From NCBI GenBank assembly GCA_002722245.1, contig PBLA01000023.1, positions 44,259 through 108,258 of the forward strand: a DNA stretch of 64,000 bases. Direction: 5' to 3'. The stretch is from Flavobacteriales bacterium. GTDB taxonomy: Bacteria; Bacteroidota; Bacteroidia; Flavobacteriales_C; GCA-002722245. The translations under genes and the position numbers were made by a program. This document shows positions 45,687 through 55,100 of the stretch, piece after piece. Position 1 is the first letter of the stretch, and the number at the start of each line of letters is the position of its first letter. The notes beneath the pieces are model-generated. The model did not search any database and had not been told where the DNA came from. It worked only from the letters and a program-made list of their open reading frames with translations.

Positions 45687-48034
45687 TATTTTTTCGCTTT
45701 TTTAGTAGTAGCTGTTTTCTTTTTAGCCGGCGCTTTTCTTTTGGCTCCTTTTTTGGGCTGGTTTTCCATAATATGGATAACTTCATCAAGCGCTAGGTCT
45801 TTTGCTTCCACATCCTTAGGGATTTTATAATTTGTTTTCCCTTGTTTAATATAAGGACCCCAACGACCGTTTAACACTTGAATTTCACCATTTTCGTGGT
45901 CAAATGAATTAATAAACTTTTCAGCATCTGCTTTCTTTTTCGCTTCAATTAATTCAACTGCTCGCTCAAATGATATATCTAAAGGGTCCTCCTCTTTTGG
46001 AATGCTTGCAAATAATGAACCTTGCTGAATATATGGACCAAATCTTCCAATATTCGCCTTAAGCACCTTCCCTTCATATTCCCCGAGCGTTCTAGGTAAC
46101 TTAAATAATTCAAGCGCATCTTCAAGGGTGATTGTTTGAATACTTTGTCCTTTTCTTAAGGAAGCAAATTGAGGTTTTTCAGAACCGTCCTCACTTGCCT
46201 GCCCAATTTGTGCAATAGGCCCAAACTTCCCCATCCGAACAATTAATTTTTTACCTGATTTAGGATCAACACCAAGCTCGCGTTCACCCGTTACTCTTTC
46301 AGAATTTTCAATCGTGTCCTCTACATTCTCATGAAATGGATGATAAAAAGCATCAATCATCGATTTCCATTCTTTTTGCCCCGAGGCAATCGCATCAAAT
46401 TGTTGTTCAACTTCAGCCGTAAAGCCATAATCTACGATTCTGCTGAAATTTTGAACCAAAAAGTCATTTACCAACATCCCTATATCCGTTGGAAAAAGTT
46501 TATTTTTTTCTGCCCCTGTGATTTCAATACGATTAAATGCATTCACATGCCCATCTTCTAATGTAATAAATTGATAAGAGCGCTCCTTCCCCTCTCTTTC
46601 CTCTTTAACAATATAATTTCTTTTTTGCACCGTAGAAATTGTGGGAGCATACGTAGAAGGTCTACCAATTCCCCGCTCTTCCATTGCTTTTACTAAACTA
46701 GCCTCTGTATACCTTGGTGGGTGTTGTGTAAACCGCTCACGCGCATTAAGATTTGTTAACACTAATGTTTTACCAGTATGTAAATCAGGTAACATCCCAT
46801 CCTCTTCTACTTTTTCATCATCTGTAGATTCCAAGTATAATTTAAGAAAACCATCAAACTTCAACACCTCACCTTTGGCAATTAAGTTTTGATCTGCTTT
46901 GGACACATCAATAGTGACGGTTGTTCGCTCCAATTGAGCATCTGCCATTTGAGAAGCTACAGCCCGTTTCCATATTAATTCATACAAACGTTGTTGTTGG
47001 TATTCACCTGCAATAGTGTGCGCAGAGAAATTAGTAGGACGAATAGCCTCATGCGCCTCCTGAGCATCTTTGTTTTTTGTTTTAAACACCCTTCTTTTAT
47101 GATACTCCTCTCCATAGGATTCAACCACCTCTTTTTCAATTCCATTAAGGGCAAAATCAGACATGTTTGTAGAGTCCGTTCTCATATATGTAATTAACCC
47201 CGCCTCATAGAGTCTTTGAGCGATACTCATTGTTTGACCAACAGCATAGCCTAATTTCCTACCTGCTTCTTGTTGAAGCGTAGAAGTTGTAAATGGAGCA
47301 ACTGGACTTTTCTTGGCTGGTTTCTTTTCAAGTTTTGTAACCGAAAAGATCGATTCCGCGCATTTATTCAAAAACTCAAGCGCCTCCTCAGCAGTTTTTA
47401 AATTCTTTGACAACGTGGCTTGAAAAACATGACCTTCCACATCAAAATGCCCTACCACTCTAAACGAACTTACCGGGCTAAAAGCCTCAATTTCTCGCTC
47501 CCGCTCAACAATAAGCCGAACAGCAACAGACTGTACTCTACCCGCGGACAACGATGGCTTTACTTTCCTCCACAAAACGGGCGAGAGTTCAAAACCAACC
47601 AACCGATCTAGAACTCGTCTTGCTTGCTGGGCATTCACAAGATTAAAATCTATCGTACGAGGATTATTAATGGCCTTTAGAATAGCATCTTTGGTAATTT
47701 CATTGTACACTACCCTTTTTATTTTGGATTCCTCCAAATTCAGTGCCTCCAACAGGTGCCATGAAATAGCCTCTCCCTCTCGATCCTCGTCCGTTGCTAA
47801 CCAAACTACTTCAGCCTTCTTGGCCAATGCTTTCAATTCTTTTACAATCGCCTTTTTATCAGCAGAAACCTCGTAAGTAGGTTCAAAATTATTTTCGGTG
47901 TCAACACCCAATCCTTTTTTTACTAAATCCCTAATATGTCCTACACTCGATCGAACAGTAAAATCACTCCCTAAATATTTCTCAATTGTTTTTGCCTTTG
48001 CAGGGGACTCAACGATTACAAGGTTTTTTGCCAT
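45686..48034 (-). CDS. topA: DNA topoisomerase I
   Basis: Type IA topoisomerase relaxing negative supercoils. 782 residues: Toprim domain (VIVESPAKAKTIEKYLG; WLATDEDREGEAISWHL), active-site tyrosine in LITYMRTDSTNMS around residue 300, RPSTYAPTI, then C-terminal Toprim-C repeats in place of zinc fingers (FGPIAQIG, FGPYIQQG, WGPYIKQGKTNYKIP), and a very basic Lys/Ala tail. First gene of the topA operon. Confidence 0.96.
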   Translation of the reverse strand: MAKNLVIVESPAKAKTIEKYLGSDFTVRSSVGHIRDLVKKGLGVDTENNFEPTYEVSADKKAIVKELKALAKKAEVVWLATDEDREGEAISWHLLEALNLEESKIKRVVYNEITKDAILKAINNPRTIDFNLVNAQQARRVLDRLVGFELSPVLWRKVKPSLSAGRVQSVAVRLIVEREREIEAFSPVSSFRVVGHFDVEGHVFQATLSKNLKTAEEALEFLNKCAESIFSVTKLEKKPAKKSPVAPFTTSTLQQEAGRKLGYAVGQTMSIAQRLYEAGLITYMRTDSTNMSDFALNGIEKEVVESYGEEYHKRRVFKTKNKDAQEAHEAIRPTNFSAHTIAGEYQQQRLYELIWKRAVASQMADAQLERTTVTIDVSKADQNLIAKGEVLKFDGFLKLYLESTDDEKVEEDGMLPDLHTGKTLVLTNLNARERFTQHPPRYTEASLVKAMEERGIGRPSTYAPTISTVQKRNYIVKEEREGKERSYQFITLEDGHVNAFNRIEITGAEKNKLFPTDIGMLVNDFLVQNFSRIVDYGFTAEVEQQFDAIASGQKEWKSMIDAFYHPFHENVEDTIENSERVTGERELGVDPKSGKKLIVRMGKFGPIAQIGQASEDGSEKPQFASLRKGQSIQTITLEDALELFKLPRTLGEYEGKVLKANIGRFGPYIQQGSLFASIPKEEDPLDISFERAVELIEAKKKADAEKFINSFDHENGEIQVLNGRWGPYIKQGKTNYKIPKDVEAKDLALDEVIHIMENQPKKGAKRKAPAKKKTATTKKAKK

Positions 48035-48190
48035 AATTTATCTATTTCATCGTAAGGTTCATCAAATCAAATTAACATCTAAGCCTTATCCAATTAAATT
48101 TAATAACCAATTTTTCGATTTTGCAAAATAAAGCAATTCCTTTCATATGTAACAAATCGTTTTTTACTGTCAGTATCACTCTATATTTAT

Positions 48191-48208
48191 ATTAACCTAT
48201 AGGTTAAT
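48191..48208. promoter_or_regulatory. Perfect 18-bp palindrome upstream of miaB
   Basis: ATTAACCTATAGGTTAAT reads the same on both strands, with no loop, as expected of an operator for a dimeric regulator rather than a terminator. It lies 45 bases upstream of the miaB -7 box. The palindrome is followed by TGATTTTTT. Confidence 0.5.
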
Positions 48209-48222
48209 GATTTTTTAGAGTC

Positions 48223-48235
48223 TGACATATTGTCA
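48223..48235. promoter_or_regulatory. Inverted repeat TGACA-TAT-TGTCA over the -33 region of miaB
   Basis: Perfect 5-bp arms around TAT. It overlaps the candidate -33 element TTG (48230-48232), which is 20 bases from the -7 box TACCTTTG, so a bound protein would block RNA polymerase. Confidence 0.45.
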
Positions 48236-48252
48236 TTTATTTGAATTAACCG

Positions 48253-48260
48253 TACCTTTG
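48253..48260 (+). promoter_or_regulatory. Bacteroidota-type -7 promoter box for the miaB operon
   Basis: TACCTTTG, matching TAnnTTTG, 17 bases before the ATG at 48278, with TTG at the -33 position (48230-48232). The best complete promoter in the window. Confidence 0.65.
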
Positions 48261-48277
48261 TTACTCAATTTTTGCAA

Positions 48278-49732
48278 ATGGGAGATCATCAAGACATGTT
48301 AGAAGAAAGCCGCCAGGGTGAAGCGTTAGCGCTTAACGCTAGCAATGGTATGCAGGAGGGCAAAAAATTGTATATTGAAAGCTATGGCTGTCAAATGAAT
48401 TTTTCAGATTCTGAAATTGTAGCTTCTGTGTTAGGCAATGAGGGGTACACCACCACCACAAATATGGAGGAAGCAGATTTAATATTCTTAAACACATGCT
48501 CCATTCGGGATAAGGCTGAAGAGACGGTAAGAAAAAAGCTAAACACAATTAAACACAACCCCAAGAAAAAAGAAACAGTTAAAGTTGGCGTCCTTGGCTG
48601 TATGGCAGAGCGTCTTAAGGGAAAACTTCTCGAGGAAGAAAAATTGGTGGACCTAGTAGCAGGTCCTGATTCATATCGTAAACTTCCAGAATTAGTAGAT
48701 GATGTTGAAGACGGACAAAAAGCAGTGAATGTTCTCCTTTCCCGAGAGGAAACGTATGATGATATTGAACCTGTTCGAATAAATTCTAATGGAATTACCG
48801 CTTTTGTTTCCATCATGCGAGGGTGTGACAACATGTGTACTTTTTGTGTTGTTCCTTTTACCAGAGGTAGGGAGCGTTCAAGAAATGCAGCATCCATTGT
48901 AGAAGAATGCAAGGATTTGTACAAGAAAGGATATAAAGAAGTAACCTTACTTGGTCAAAATGTTGATTCCTATCGATGGTCTGATGATCCTGAATTAAGG
49001 GGAAGAGCACTTAAAGAAGCTCCAAGAGATGAGGTGATTGACTTTGCAAAGTTATTAATTATGGTAGCAGAGATTGCTCCTGATTTAAGAGTTCGATTTT
49101 CAACCTCTCATCCAAAAGACATTATTGACGAAGTTTTGTTTGCTATACGAGATTATAAAAACATCTGCAATTATATTCACCTTCCAGCTCAAAGTGGAAA
49201 TACCAGGATTTTAAAGAAAATGAATCGGACGTATACACGAGAGTGGTACAACGACAAGGTAGCAAGAATAAAAGAAGTAATTCCTAACTGTGCTATATCC
49301 ACAGACATTATTACTGGATTCTGTTCGGAAACAGACGAGGAACATGCAGATACCGTTGATCTAATGAAGCAAGTTCGTTACGAATTAGCTTACATGTTTT
49401 TTTATTCTGAACGTCCAGGTACGTTAGCACAAAAGAAATATGAAGATGACGTTCCCGAAGACACAAAGAAAGCGCGATTGAAAGAAATCATTGACATACA
49501 AACGGGGATTAATAAAGAGCTCAATGAGGCTGAAATTGGAAAATCATACGAAGTACTTGTTGAAGGAGTCTCAAAAAGGAATGAAAATGACTTAAGAGGA
49601 AGAAACAGTCAAAACAAAATGATTATTTTCCCAAAAGAAAACTACAAAGTGGGAGATTATGTCATGGTTAAAATTGAAAAATCTACTTCTGCAACCCTTA
49701 TTGGAAAAGCAACAGATTTGGTAACCTATTAG
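48278..49732 (+). CDS. miaB: tRNA-2-methylthio-N6-dimethylallyladenosine synthase
   Basis: Radical SAM methylthiotransferase that modifies A37 of UNN-reading tRNAs, using two [4Fe-4S] clusters. N-terminal UPF0004 domain with Cys38 (YGCQMN), Cys near 74 (NTCSIRD) and Cys near 109 (GCMAERL); radical SAM Cys183, Cys187, Cys190 ([10 protein letters not shown]); TRAM domain at the end. 484 residues from the ATG at 48278 (a TTG at 48272 is less likely), slightly long because of about 25 extra N-terminal residues. First gene of the operon with the sigma-54 activator, lptE and secG. Confidence 0.96.
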   Translation: MGDHQDMLEESRQGEALALNASNGMQEGKKLYIESYGCQMNFSDSEIVASVLGNEGYTTTTNMEEADLIFLNTCSIRDKAEETVRKKLNTIKHNPKKKETVKVGVLGCMAERLKGKLLEEEKLVDLVAGPDSYRKLPELVDDVEDGQKAVNVLLSREETYDDIEPVRINSNGITAFVSIMRGCDNMCTFCVVPFTRGRERSRNAASIVEECKDLYKKGYKEVTLLGQNVDSYRWSDDPELRGRALKEAPRDEVIDFAKLLIMVAEIAPDLRVRFSTSHPKDIIDEVLFAIRDYKNICNYIHLPAQSGNTRILKKMNRTYTREWYNDKVARIKEVIPNCAISTDIITGFCSETDEEHADTVDLMKQVRYELAYMFFYSERPGTLAQKKYEDDVPEDTKKARLKEIIDIQTGINKELNEAEIGKSYEVLVEGVSKRNENDLRGRNSQNKMIIFPKENYKVGDYVMVKIEKSTSATLIGKATDLVTY

Positions 49733-49737
49733 GAAAA

Positions 49738-51009
49738 ATGAGCAATACGCTTAACGGTATAAAACAACGTTTTGGAATAATTGGGAATTCTAATTTACTC
49801 AATGATGCTATTGACATAGCCATGCAAGTAGCTCCAACAGACTTATCTGTTTTAGTATCCGGAGAAAGTGGTTCGGGGAAAGAAAATTTCGCGAAAATCA
49901 TTCATTCACAAAGTGCAAGGAAGCACAATGATTTTATCGCAGTAAACTGTGGTGCTATCCCTGACGGAACAATCGACTCTGAATTATTTGGTCATGAAAA
50001 AGGGGCTTTTACTGGTGCCGTTGATCATCGTAAAGGATATTTTGAAGTGGCTGATGGAGGAACCATTTTTTTAGATGAAGTAGGTGAATTACCCATGAGT
50101 ACTCAAGCTCGCCTTTTAAGAGTTTTAGAAGCAGGCGAATTTATTAAAGTAGGATCATCTAAAGTTCAAAAAACAAATATTCGCGTTGTAGCAGCAACGA
50201 ACCTCGACATTCCCAAGGCTATAAAAAAAGGTAAGTTTAGAGAAGATTTATACTACAGATTAAATACAATACCAATAAAAATACCATCATTAAGAGAGCG
50301 TAAAGAAGATATTTATTTATTATTCAGAAAGTTTTCCGTTGATCTTGCCGAAAAATATAGAATGCCTCCATTAAGACTAGATGAAGAAGCGCGAGAAATT
50401 CTAGAAAATTACAGATGGCCAGGAAATATTCGACAATTAAAAAACATTGCTGAACAAATTTCTGTGATTGAGGAAAATCGATTAGTTACTCGAAACCAAT
50501 TGTTAAAATATTTGCCAGAGGCCAGTACATCTAATCTTCCTGTAATTATAGGAAATGATTCCATTAATGACAGTGACCCTGCACAAAGCTCTGATTGGAA
50601 AAGAGAACGTGAATTACTTTACAAAGCACTCTTCGACATGAAAAGAGAACTGAGAGGGCTAAAAGGAGTCGTCACTGATTTGGTTCGAAACCATGGCAAT
50701 ATCAAGGATACAGAAAGTGCTTTCCAACAATTAAATTTAGAAGGAGACAAACTTCCGCCACAAGAGCTCACTTCTTACCCCGTGCCGGTGAGCAAAACGT
50801 TTGATGCTCAGCCAACACAAGAGAACGAGGAAGATTATCATGATAGCCATGAGGTGGTGGAAGAAAGTTTATCGCTAGCAGAAAGAGAGAAAGAGTTCAT
50901 TATAAAAGCATTGGATAAGCACAGAGGGAAAAGAAAAAATGCAGCCAAAGAACTAGGGATTTCTGAGCGGACATTATATCGAAAAATTAAAGAGTACGGA
51001 ATTCAATGA
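49738..51009 (+). CDS. Sigma-54-dependent transcriptional activator without receiver domain
   Basis: 423 residues. The AAA+ domain starts almost at the N terminus: Walker A GESGSGKE at 42-49, the sigma-54 contact motif GAFTGA at 89-94, Walker B GGTIFLDEVGELP, and RLLRVLEAGEF. A C-terminal Fis-type HTH lies at about 395-423 (RKNAAKELGISERTLYRKIKE). There is no N-terminal receiver, GAF or PAS domain, so the activity is not set by an obvious phosphorylation or ligand domain. A Pro/Glu-rich linker of about 110 residues separates the AAA+ domain from the HTH. It sits between miaB and lptE, which it may regulate; targets elsewhere could include the sigma-54-like groES promoter. Confidence 0.92.
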   Translation: MSNTLNGIKQRFGIIGNSNLLNDAIDIAMQVAPTDLSVLVSGESGSGKENFAKIIHSQSARKHNDFIAVNCGAIPDGTIDSELFGHEKGAFTGAVDHRKGYFEVADGGTIFLDEVGELPMSTQARLLRVLEAGEFIKVGSSKVQKTNIRVVAATNLDIPKAIKKGKFREDLYYRLNTIPIKIPSLRERKEDIYLLFRKFSVDLAEKYRMPPLRLDEEAREILENYRWPGNIRQLKNIAEQISVIEENRLVTRNQLLKYLPEASTSNLPVIIGNDSINDSDPAQSSDWKRERELLYKALFDMKRELRGLKGVVTDLVRNHGNIKDTESAFQQLNLEGDKLPPQELTSYPVPVSKTFDAQPTQENEEDYHDSHEVVEESLSLAEREKEFIIKALDKHRGKRKNAAKELGISERTLYRKIKEYGIQ

Positions 51010-51512
51010 TGCGATATATCTCACTCATAGTTTTGCCATTTATAGTACAAGCCTGTTTCAGTGTGAGTTACTCATTTAGAGGGGGTATGATTCCTGGAGA
51101 AACATTTAGCATTGAAAGTTTTACGAATCAAGCATCAATCGTTAACCCAAACTTAGCCATTGTTTTTCAAGATGCTCTTCAGGAACGATTTACAAATGAA
51201 TCAAATTTAAAGTACACTGATCGAGAGCAAGAACAAAATCATGTCACATTCGCTGGTACAATTAATAGGTATGAAATTAGTCCTGTTCAAGGAACAGGAG
51301 ATGTAACCGTAGCTTTAAACCGCTTAACCATTAGCGTTAAAGTTATATATATTAATACCAAAGATCCTTCTTTGGATTTTGAAAAAGAATTTTCCAGTTA
51401 TGATGACTTTGAATCATCGGAAGATTTCGCTTCAGTTGAGGATGATTTAATGAAAATCATCTCAGAAAAATTGGTAGCTTTAGTATACAATGAAACAATT
51501 GTAGATTGGTAA
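51006..51512 (+). CDS. lptE: LptE-family outer-membrane lipoprotein
   Basis: 168 residues. The lipobox ends in Cys17 (FIVQAC) after a hydrophobic start. The mature part carries the LptE pattern of SYSFRGG, FSIESFTNQASIVNPNLAIVFQDALQERF and an RLTISVKVIYINTK strand. LptE plugs the LptD barrel and completes LPS transport to the cell surface; LptC, the periplasmic partner, is encoded at 5758. The ATG overlaps the activator's stop by four bases. Confidence 0.82.
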   Translation: MMRYISLIVLPFIVQACFSVSYSFRGGMIPGETFSIESFTNQASIVNPNLAIVFQDALQERFTNESNLKYTDREQEQNHVTFAGTINRYEISPVQGTGDVTVALNRLTISVKVIYINTKDPSLDFEKEFSSYDDFESSEDFASVEDDLMKIISEKLVALVYNETIVDW

Positions 51513-51515
51513 TCG

Positions 51516-52514
51516 ATGAACAAGGAATTATTCAACCAACTTATTCAAGAACCTTCAAATGTTGATCCACAATATAAGGATGAATTGAAGGAATTGGTTC
51601 ACTCATTTCCATACTCATCAAATATCAGAATGCTATACCTCTCTGCTTTATTAAATGATGCTGATGTTCTTTTTGAACAAGAACTCAAAAAATCAGCCGC
51701 ATTTATAACCGATAGACGTGTATTGAAAAAAATCATTGCTCCCGCTAGTCGTAAAGAAGATTACCTCATTAATAACACACCTCTAAAAGTGGTTGACCAA
51801 AAAGAGGAAGATATTCCCTCTTCAGAAATCGATAGCAAACCCTTACTAAACGAAAACAATGAGAATAACAACATTGATCATAATATCAAGGAAACAAATC
51901 CTGTAGATACAGATTCAAAGAATGATCACCATATTGAAGAGGAAAAACCAAAAATATCAGAAGAAAACCCACCTGATAAAGTAGATGAATTGGACGAACT
52001 TATCATCTCCTCTGCGATTGATGCCAGTTTATCTCTTGAAATATCCGAGGCCGCGGAAGAATTAAAAACAGAACCTAACACGAAAACAGGCGAATCAGAA
52101 GAGCATTTATCAAATCAAACAACACGTGTATCTACACCAGATCAAAAACAGGATGAAGGTTCTCCTAAAACATTCTTGGAATGGATTGGGGCAAATGATA
52201 TTGACAAAGGACCTGCATTGCCTAAAAAAGAATTGGAACGAATTGAATTTAAAAGAAAGGCTGAATTACTCATTGATCAATTCATCGAAAACCAACCTAA
52301 AATTAAACCAAAAACAGAATTTTATTCTCCTGAAAATATGGCGCAAAAAAGCATTGAGGATAATGGGGAGATAGTAACAGAAACATTAGCAAAAGTATAT
52401 GCCAATCAAGGAAATATCCAGAAAGCTAAATCCATATATAAGCAGCTAGTTTTGAATAATCCAGAAAAAAAGCATTACTTTGCATCCCTACTAAAAAATT
52501 TAGGGGAGGACTAA
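51516..52514 (+). CDS. TPR-type protein of unknown function (Bacteroidota-specific type)
   Basis: 332 residues. A conserved helical N terminus (FNQLIQEPSNVDPQYKDELKELVHSFPYSSNIRMLYLSALLNDAD) and a C-terminal TPR (ETLAKVYANQGNIQKAKSIYKQLVLNNPEKKHYFASLLKNL) flank a long acidic, probably disordered Glu/Asp/Ser/Lys-rich middle (about 110-230). No signal peptide. Function unknown; conserved in the lptE-secG neighbourhood as far as I recall. Starts three bases after lptE. Confidence 0.7.
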   Translation: MNKELFNQLIQEPSNVDPQYKDELKELVHSFPYSSNIRMLYLSALLNDADVLFEQELKKSAAFITDRRVLKKIIAPASRKEDYLINNTPLKVVDQKEEDIPSSEIDSKPLLNENNENNNIDHNIKETNPVDTDSKNDHHIEEEKPKISEENPPDKVDELDELIISSAIDASLSLEISEAAEELKTEPNTKTGESEEHLSNQTTRVSTPDQKQDEGSPKTFLEWIGANDIDKGPALPKKELERIEFKRKAELLIDQFIENQPKIKPKTEFYSPENMAQKSIEDNGEIVTETLAKVYANQGNIQKAKSIYKQLVLNNPEKKHYFASLLKNLGED

Positions 52515-52525
52515 TAATTTTATTT

Positions 52526-52813
52526 ATGGCTTTACTAAGTGTATTAATTATAATGATTGCTGTTCTTTTGATTTTGATTGTAATCATTCAAAACAGCAAA
52601 GGAGGAGGTTTAGATGCTAATATTGCATCTCAAAACCAATCGTTTGGGGCAAAAAAAACAACAGAGATTGTTGAAAAAGTAACCTGGTACCTCATTGGTT
52701 CTCTAGTTGTTCTTTGTATCATTTCTACAAAGTCTATTTCAACTGGATCTGGAAATGATACAGAAGTTACTGAAACACAAGAACTACAACAAGAAGAAGA
52801 ATCCGAAGAATAG
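52526..52813 (+). CDS. secG: Preprotein translocase subunit SecG
   Basis: Accessory subunit of the SecYEG channel. 95 residues with two TM helices (about 2-21 VLIIMIAVLLILIVIIQ; 51-70 WYLIGSLVVLCIISTKSI), joined by the conserved loop NSKGGGLDANIASQNQSFGAKKTTE, and an acidic Glu/Gln-rich tail. Follows the TPR gene by 12 bases and is closed by a terminator at 52840. Confidence 0.92.
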   Translation: MALLSVLIIMIAVLLILIVIIQNSKGGGLDANIASQNQSFGAKKTTEIVEKVTWYLIGSLVVLCIISTKSISTGSGNDTEVTETQELQQEEESEE

Positions 52814-52839
52814 ATTCTTCTAAAATTGAATTCATTCGT

Positions 52840-52867
52840 GCCAGCCTGTCACAGCGCTGGCTTTTTT
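52840..52867 (+). terminator. Intrinsic terminator after secG
   Basis: GCCAGC (52840-52845) and GCTGGC (52856-52861) flank a 10-base loop and are followed by six T. Confidence 0.8.
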
Positions 52868-52871
52868 ATGC

Positions 52872-52903
52872 TATTTTGACGCTTAAACGAGTTATTTTGA
52901 CGC
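52872..52903 (+). repeat. Two exact 11-bp direct repeats upstream of groES
   Basis: TATTTTGACGC occurs at 52872-52882 and again at 52893-52903, offset by 21 bases, i.e. two DNA turns. They lie just upstream of a sigma-54-like -24/-12 element and are candidate binding sites for a regulator of groESL. Confidence 0.55.
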
Positions 52904-52914
52904 CTCGCGTTAAA

Positions 52915-52930
52915 TGGCACATAAAATGCT
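52915..52930 (+). promoter_or_regulatory. Candidate sigma-54 promoter of groES-groEL
   Basis: TGGCAC (52915-52920) and TGCT (52927-52930). The GG and GC doublets are separated by exactly ten bases, the spacing required for sigma-54 (RpoN) -24/-12 elements; the -12 side is ATGCT instead of TTGCT. No TAnnTTTG box is visible between the secG terminator and groES. Transcription would start near 52941, giving a leader of about 35 bases. Confidence 0.5.
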
Positions 52931-52976
52931 AAATGCCTGTGAAAACAATTAAAAAAATTTAACTAAATCTTTCAAT

Positions 52977-53252
52977 ATGTCAGTAGATGTAAAACCATTA
53001 GGAGACAGAGTTTTAATCAAGCCTGCTCCGGCAGAGGAAAAAACTGCTTCGGGAATAATTATCCCCGATACAGCAAAAGAAAAACCACAAAAAGGCGAAG
53101 TAGTTGCAGTTGGTAACGGAAAAAAAGATGAACCATTAAATGTTTCTGTAGGAGACACCGTTATTTATGGTAAATATTCAGGAACTGAACTAGCTTATCA
53201 AGGAGTGGATTATTTAATCATGAGAGAAACGGATATTTTCGCTATCGTTTAA
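52977..53252 (+). CDS. groES: Co-chaperonin GroES
   Basis: Lid of the GroEL chamber. 91 residues, with [19 protein letters not shown] at the N terminus, the mobile loop around [20 protein letters not shown], and a terminal [13 protein letters not shown]. Normal in all respects. 18 bases before groEL. Confidence 0.97.
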   Translation: MSVDVKPLGDRVLIKPAPAEEKTASGIIIPDTAKEKPQKGEVVAVGNGKKDEPLNVSVGDTVIYGKYSGTELAYQGVDYLIMRETDIFAIV

Positions 53253-53270
53253 CACTTAAAATTTAAAAAA

Positions 53271-54911
53271 ATGTCAAAAGAAATATTATTCGACGTAGAA
53301 GCTAGAGACAAAGTCAAAAAAGGAGTAGATTCTTTAGCCAATGCAGTAAAAGTAACACTCGGACCAAAAGGAAGAAATGTAGTAATCGATAAAAAATTCG
53401 GAGCTCCTACAGTAACTAAAGACGGTGTAACAGTTGCAAAAGAAGTTGAGCTTGCAGACCCAGTAGAAAACATGGGAGCACAACTCGTAAAAGAAGTAGC
53501 TAGTAAAACAAATGATGCGGCTGGAGATGGTACAACTACAGCAACCGTTCTTGCTCAAGCAATTTATGGCGCTGGAATAAAGTCCGTAACTGCTGGATCT
53601 AATCCAATGGACTTAAAAAGAGGAATTGACGCAGCTGTTAAATCAGTAGTGGAAAACTTAAAAAAACAAGCTCAACCTATTGATAAATCAGAAGAAATTG
53701 CTCAAGTAGCCACGATATCTGGAAACAATGATAGTGAAATAGGAAAGCGTATTGCCGAAGCAATGGAAGTTGTTGGAAAAGACGGTGTTATAACTGTTGA
53801 AGAAGCAAAAGGAACTGAAGATGAATTAAAAGCTGTTGAAGGAATGCAATTCGACAGAGGATACCTTTCTCCTTACTTCGTAACAAACGCAGATAAAATG
53901 GAGGTTGAATTAGAAAACCCTCTATTACTTATCCATGATAAAAAAATATCGGCTTTAAAGGATGTACTTCCTGTTTTGGAAAAGTCACAACAAACAGGAC
54001 GTCCGCTACTTATTATTGCAGAAGATGTAGATGGAGAAGCGTTAGCTGCTTTAGTAGTAAATAAAATAAGAGGATCTCTCAAAATTGCAGCCGTAAAAGC
54101 CCCAGGATTTGGAGATCGAAGAAAAGCGATGTTAGAAGATATTGCCATTTTAACAGGTGGAATCGTTATTTCTGAAGAGCAAGGATATCAGTTGGAAAAT
54201 GCCGACTTACCAATGTTAGGTGAGGCAGAAAAAGTAGTCATCGACAAAGACAACACAACAATAGTAAATGGTGCTGGTGATGCTGAGCAAATTAAGGCAA
54301 GAGTTAATCAAATTAAAGCACAAATCGAATCAACTACTTCTGATTATGACAAAGAAAAATTAGAAGAACGATTAGCTAAATTATCTGGAGGAGTAGCAGT
54401 AATTTATGTTGGAGCAGCTACTGAAGTTGAAATGAAAGAGAAGAAAGATCGAGTGGATGATGCTTTACATGCAACAAGAGCTGCAGTTGAAGAAGGAATT
54501 GTTGCTGGAGGAGGTACTGCTCTTATTCGAGCAATCGATGCACTTAATGGTTTAAAAGGTGAAAATGATGACCAAGATCATGGAATCAACATCGTTAAAA
54601 CAGCGATTGAAGCTCCATTAAGAACTATTGTAGACAATGCCGGAGGAGAAGGTTCAGTAGTTGTAAACAAGGTAAAAGAAGGCGAAGGAGATTTTGGATA
54701 CAACGCAAGAAGCGATGTTTACGAAAACTTAATTTCCAGCGGAGTAATTGATCCTGTTAAAGTAACACGATTAGCATTAGAAAACTCTGCTTCCATTTCA
54801 GGTTTATTGCTAACTACAGAATGTGTTATTGCAGACGAACCAGAAGATCCCGCAGCAGCAGCTGCCGCTATGGGAGGAGGAATGCCTGGAGGAATGCCCG
54901 GCATGATGTAA
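53271..54911 (+). CDS. groEL: Chaperonin GroEL
   Basis: ATP-driven folding chamber, 546 residues. ATP-site motifs [10 protein letters not shown] and DGVTVAKEV near the N terminus, [11 protein letters not shown], apical-domain and equatorial segments ([21 protein letters not shown]), and the flexible GGM-repeat tail at the C terminus ([12 protein letters not shown]). Only one groEL is seen here. Followed by a strong terminator. Confidence 0.98.
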   Translation: MSKEILFDVEARDKVKKGVDSLANAVKVTLGPKGRNVVIDKKFGAPTVTKDGVTVAKEVELADPVENMGAQLVKEVASKTNDAAGDGTTTATVLAQAIYGAGIKSVTAGSNPMDLKRGIDAAVKSVVENLKKQAQPIDKSEEIAQVATISGNNDSEIGKRIAEAMEVVGKDGVITVEEAKGTEDELKAVEGMQFDRGYLSPYFVTNADKMEVELENPLLLIHDKKISALKDVLPVLEKSQQTGRPLLIIAEDVDGEALAALVVNKIRGSLKIAAVKAPGFGDRRKAMLEDIAILTGGIVISEEQGYQLENADLPMLGEAEKVVIDKDNTTIVNGAGDAEQIKARVNQIKAQIESTTSDYDKEKLEERLAKLSGGVAVIYVGAATEVEMKEKKDRVDDALHATRAAVEEGIVAGGGTALIRAIDALNGLKGENDDQDHGINIVKTAIEAPLRTIVDNAGGEGSVVVNKVKEGEGDFGYNARSDVYENLISSGVIDPVKVTRLALENSASISGLLLTTECVIADEPEDPAAAAAAMGGGMPGGMPGMM

Positions 54912-54933
54912 AAATACCTCTTAAACGCATAAT

Positions 54934-54962
54934 AAAGCCCCAACAAAAGTTGGGGCTTTTTT
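54934..54962 (+). terminator. Intrinsic terminator after groEL
   Basis: AAAGCCCCAAC (54934-54944) pairs with GTTGGGGCTTT (54949-54959) around AAAA, followed by a T run. Confidence 0.9.
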
Positions 54963-55100
54963 GTGTTTGCTAGTGTGATTAATCTTAAACCAAATCACCT
55001 TAATTTCTTTAACACTTTTAACCAATCATCAGCAACTATATTTCACTTCAAGCGTTAACTTAATTATTAACGCTTAGCAAAAGCCCCAAATCATATATTC

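Noticed and set aside
46331..48131. Several open frames on the plus strand opposite topA
   Set aside because: They lie inside the topA coding region, have no coding features of their own and look like shadows of the real gene.
54867..54909. Gly-Met-Pro repeat at the end of groEL as a repeat element
   Set aside because: It is the usual flexible C-terminal tail of GroEL.
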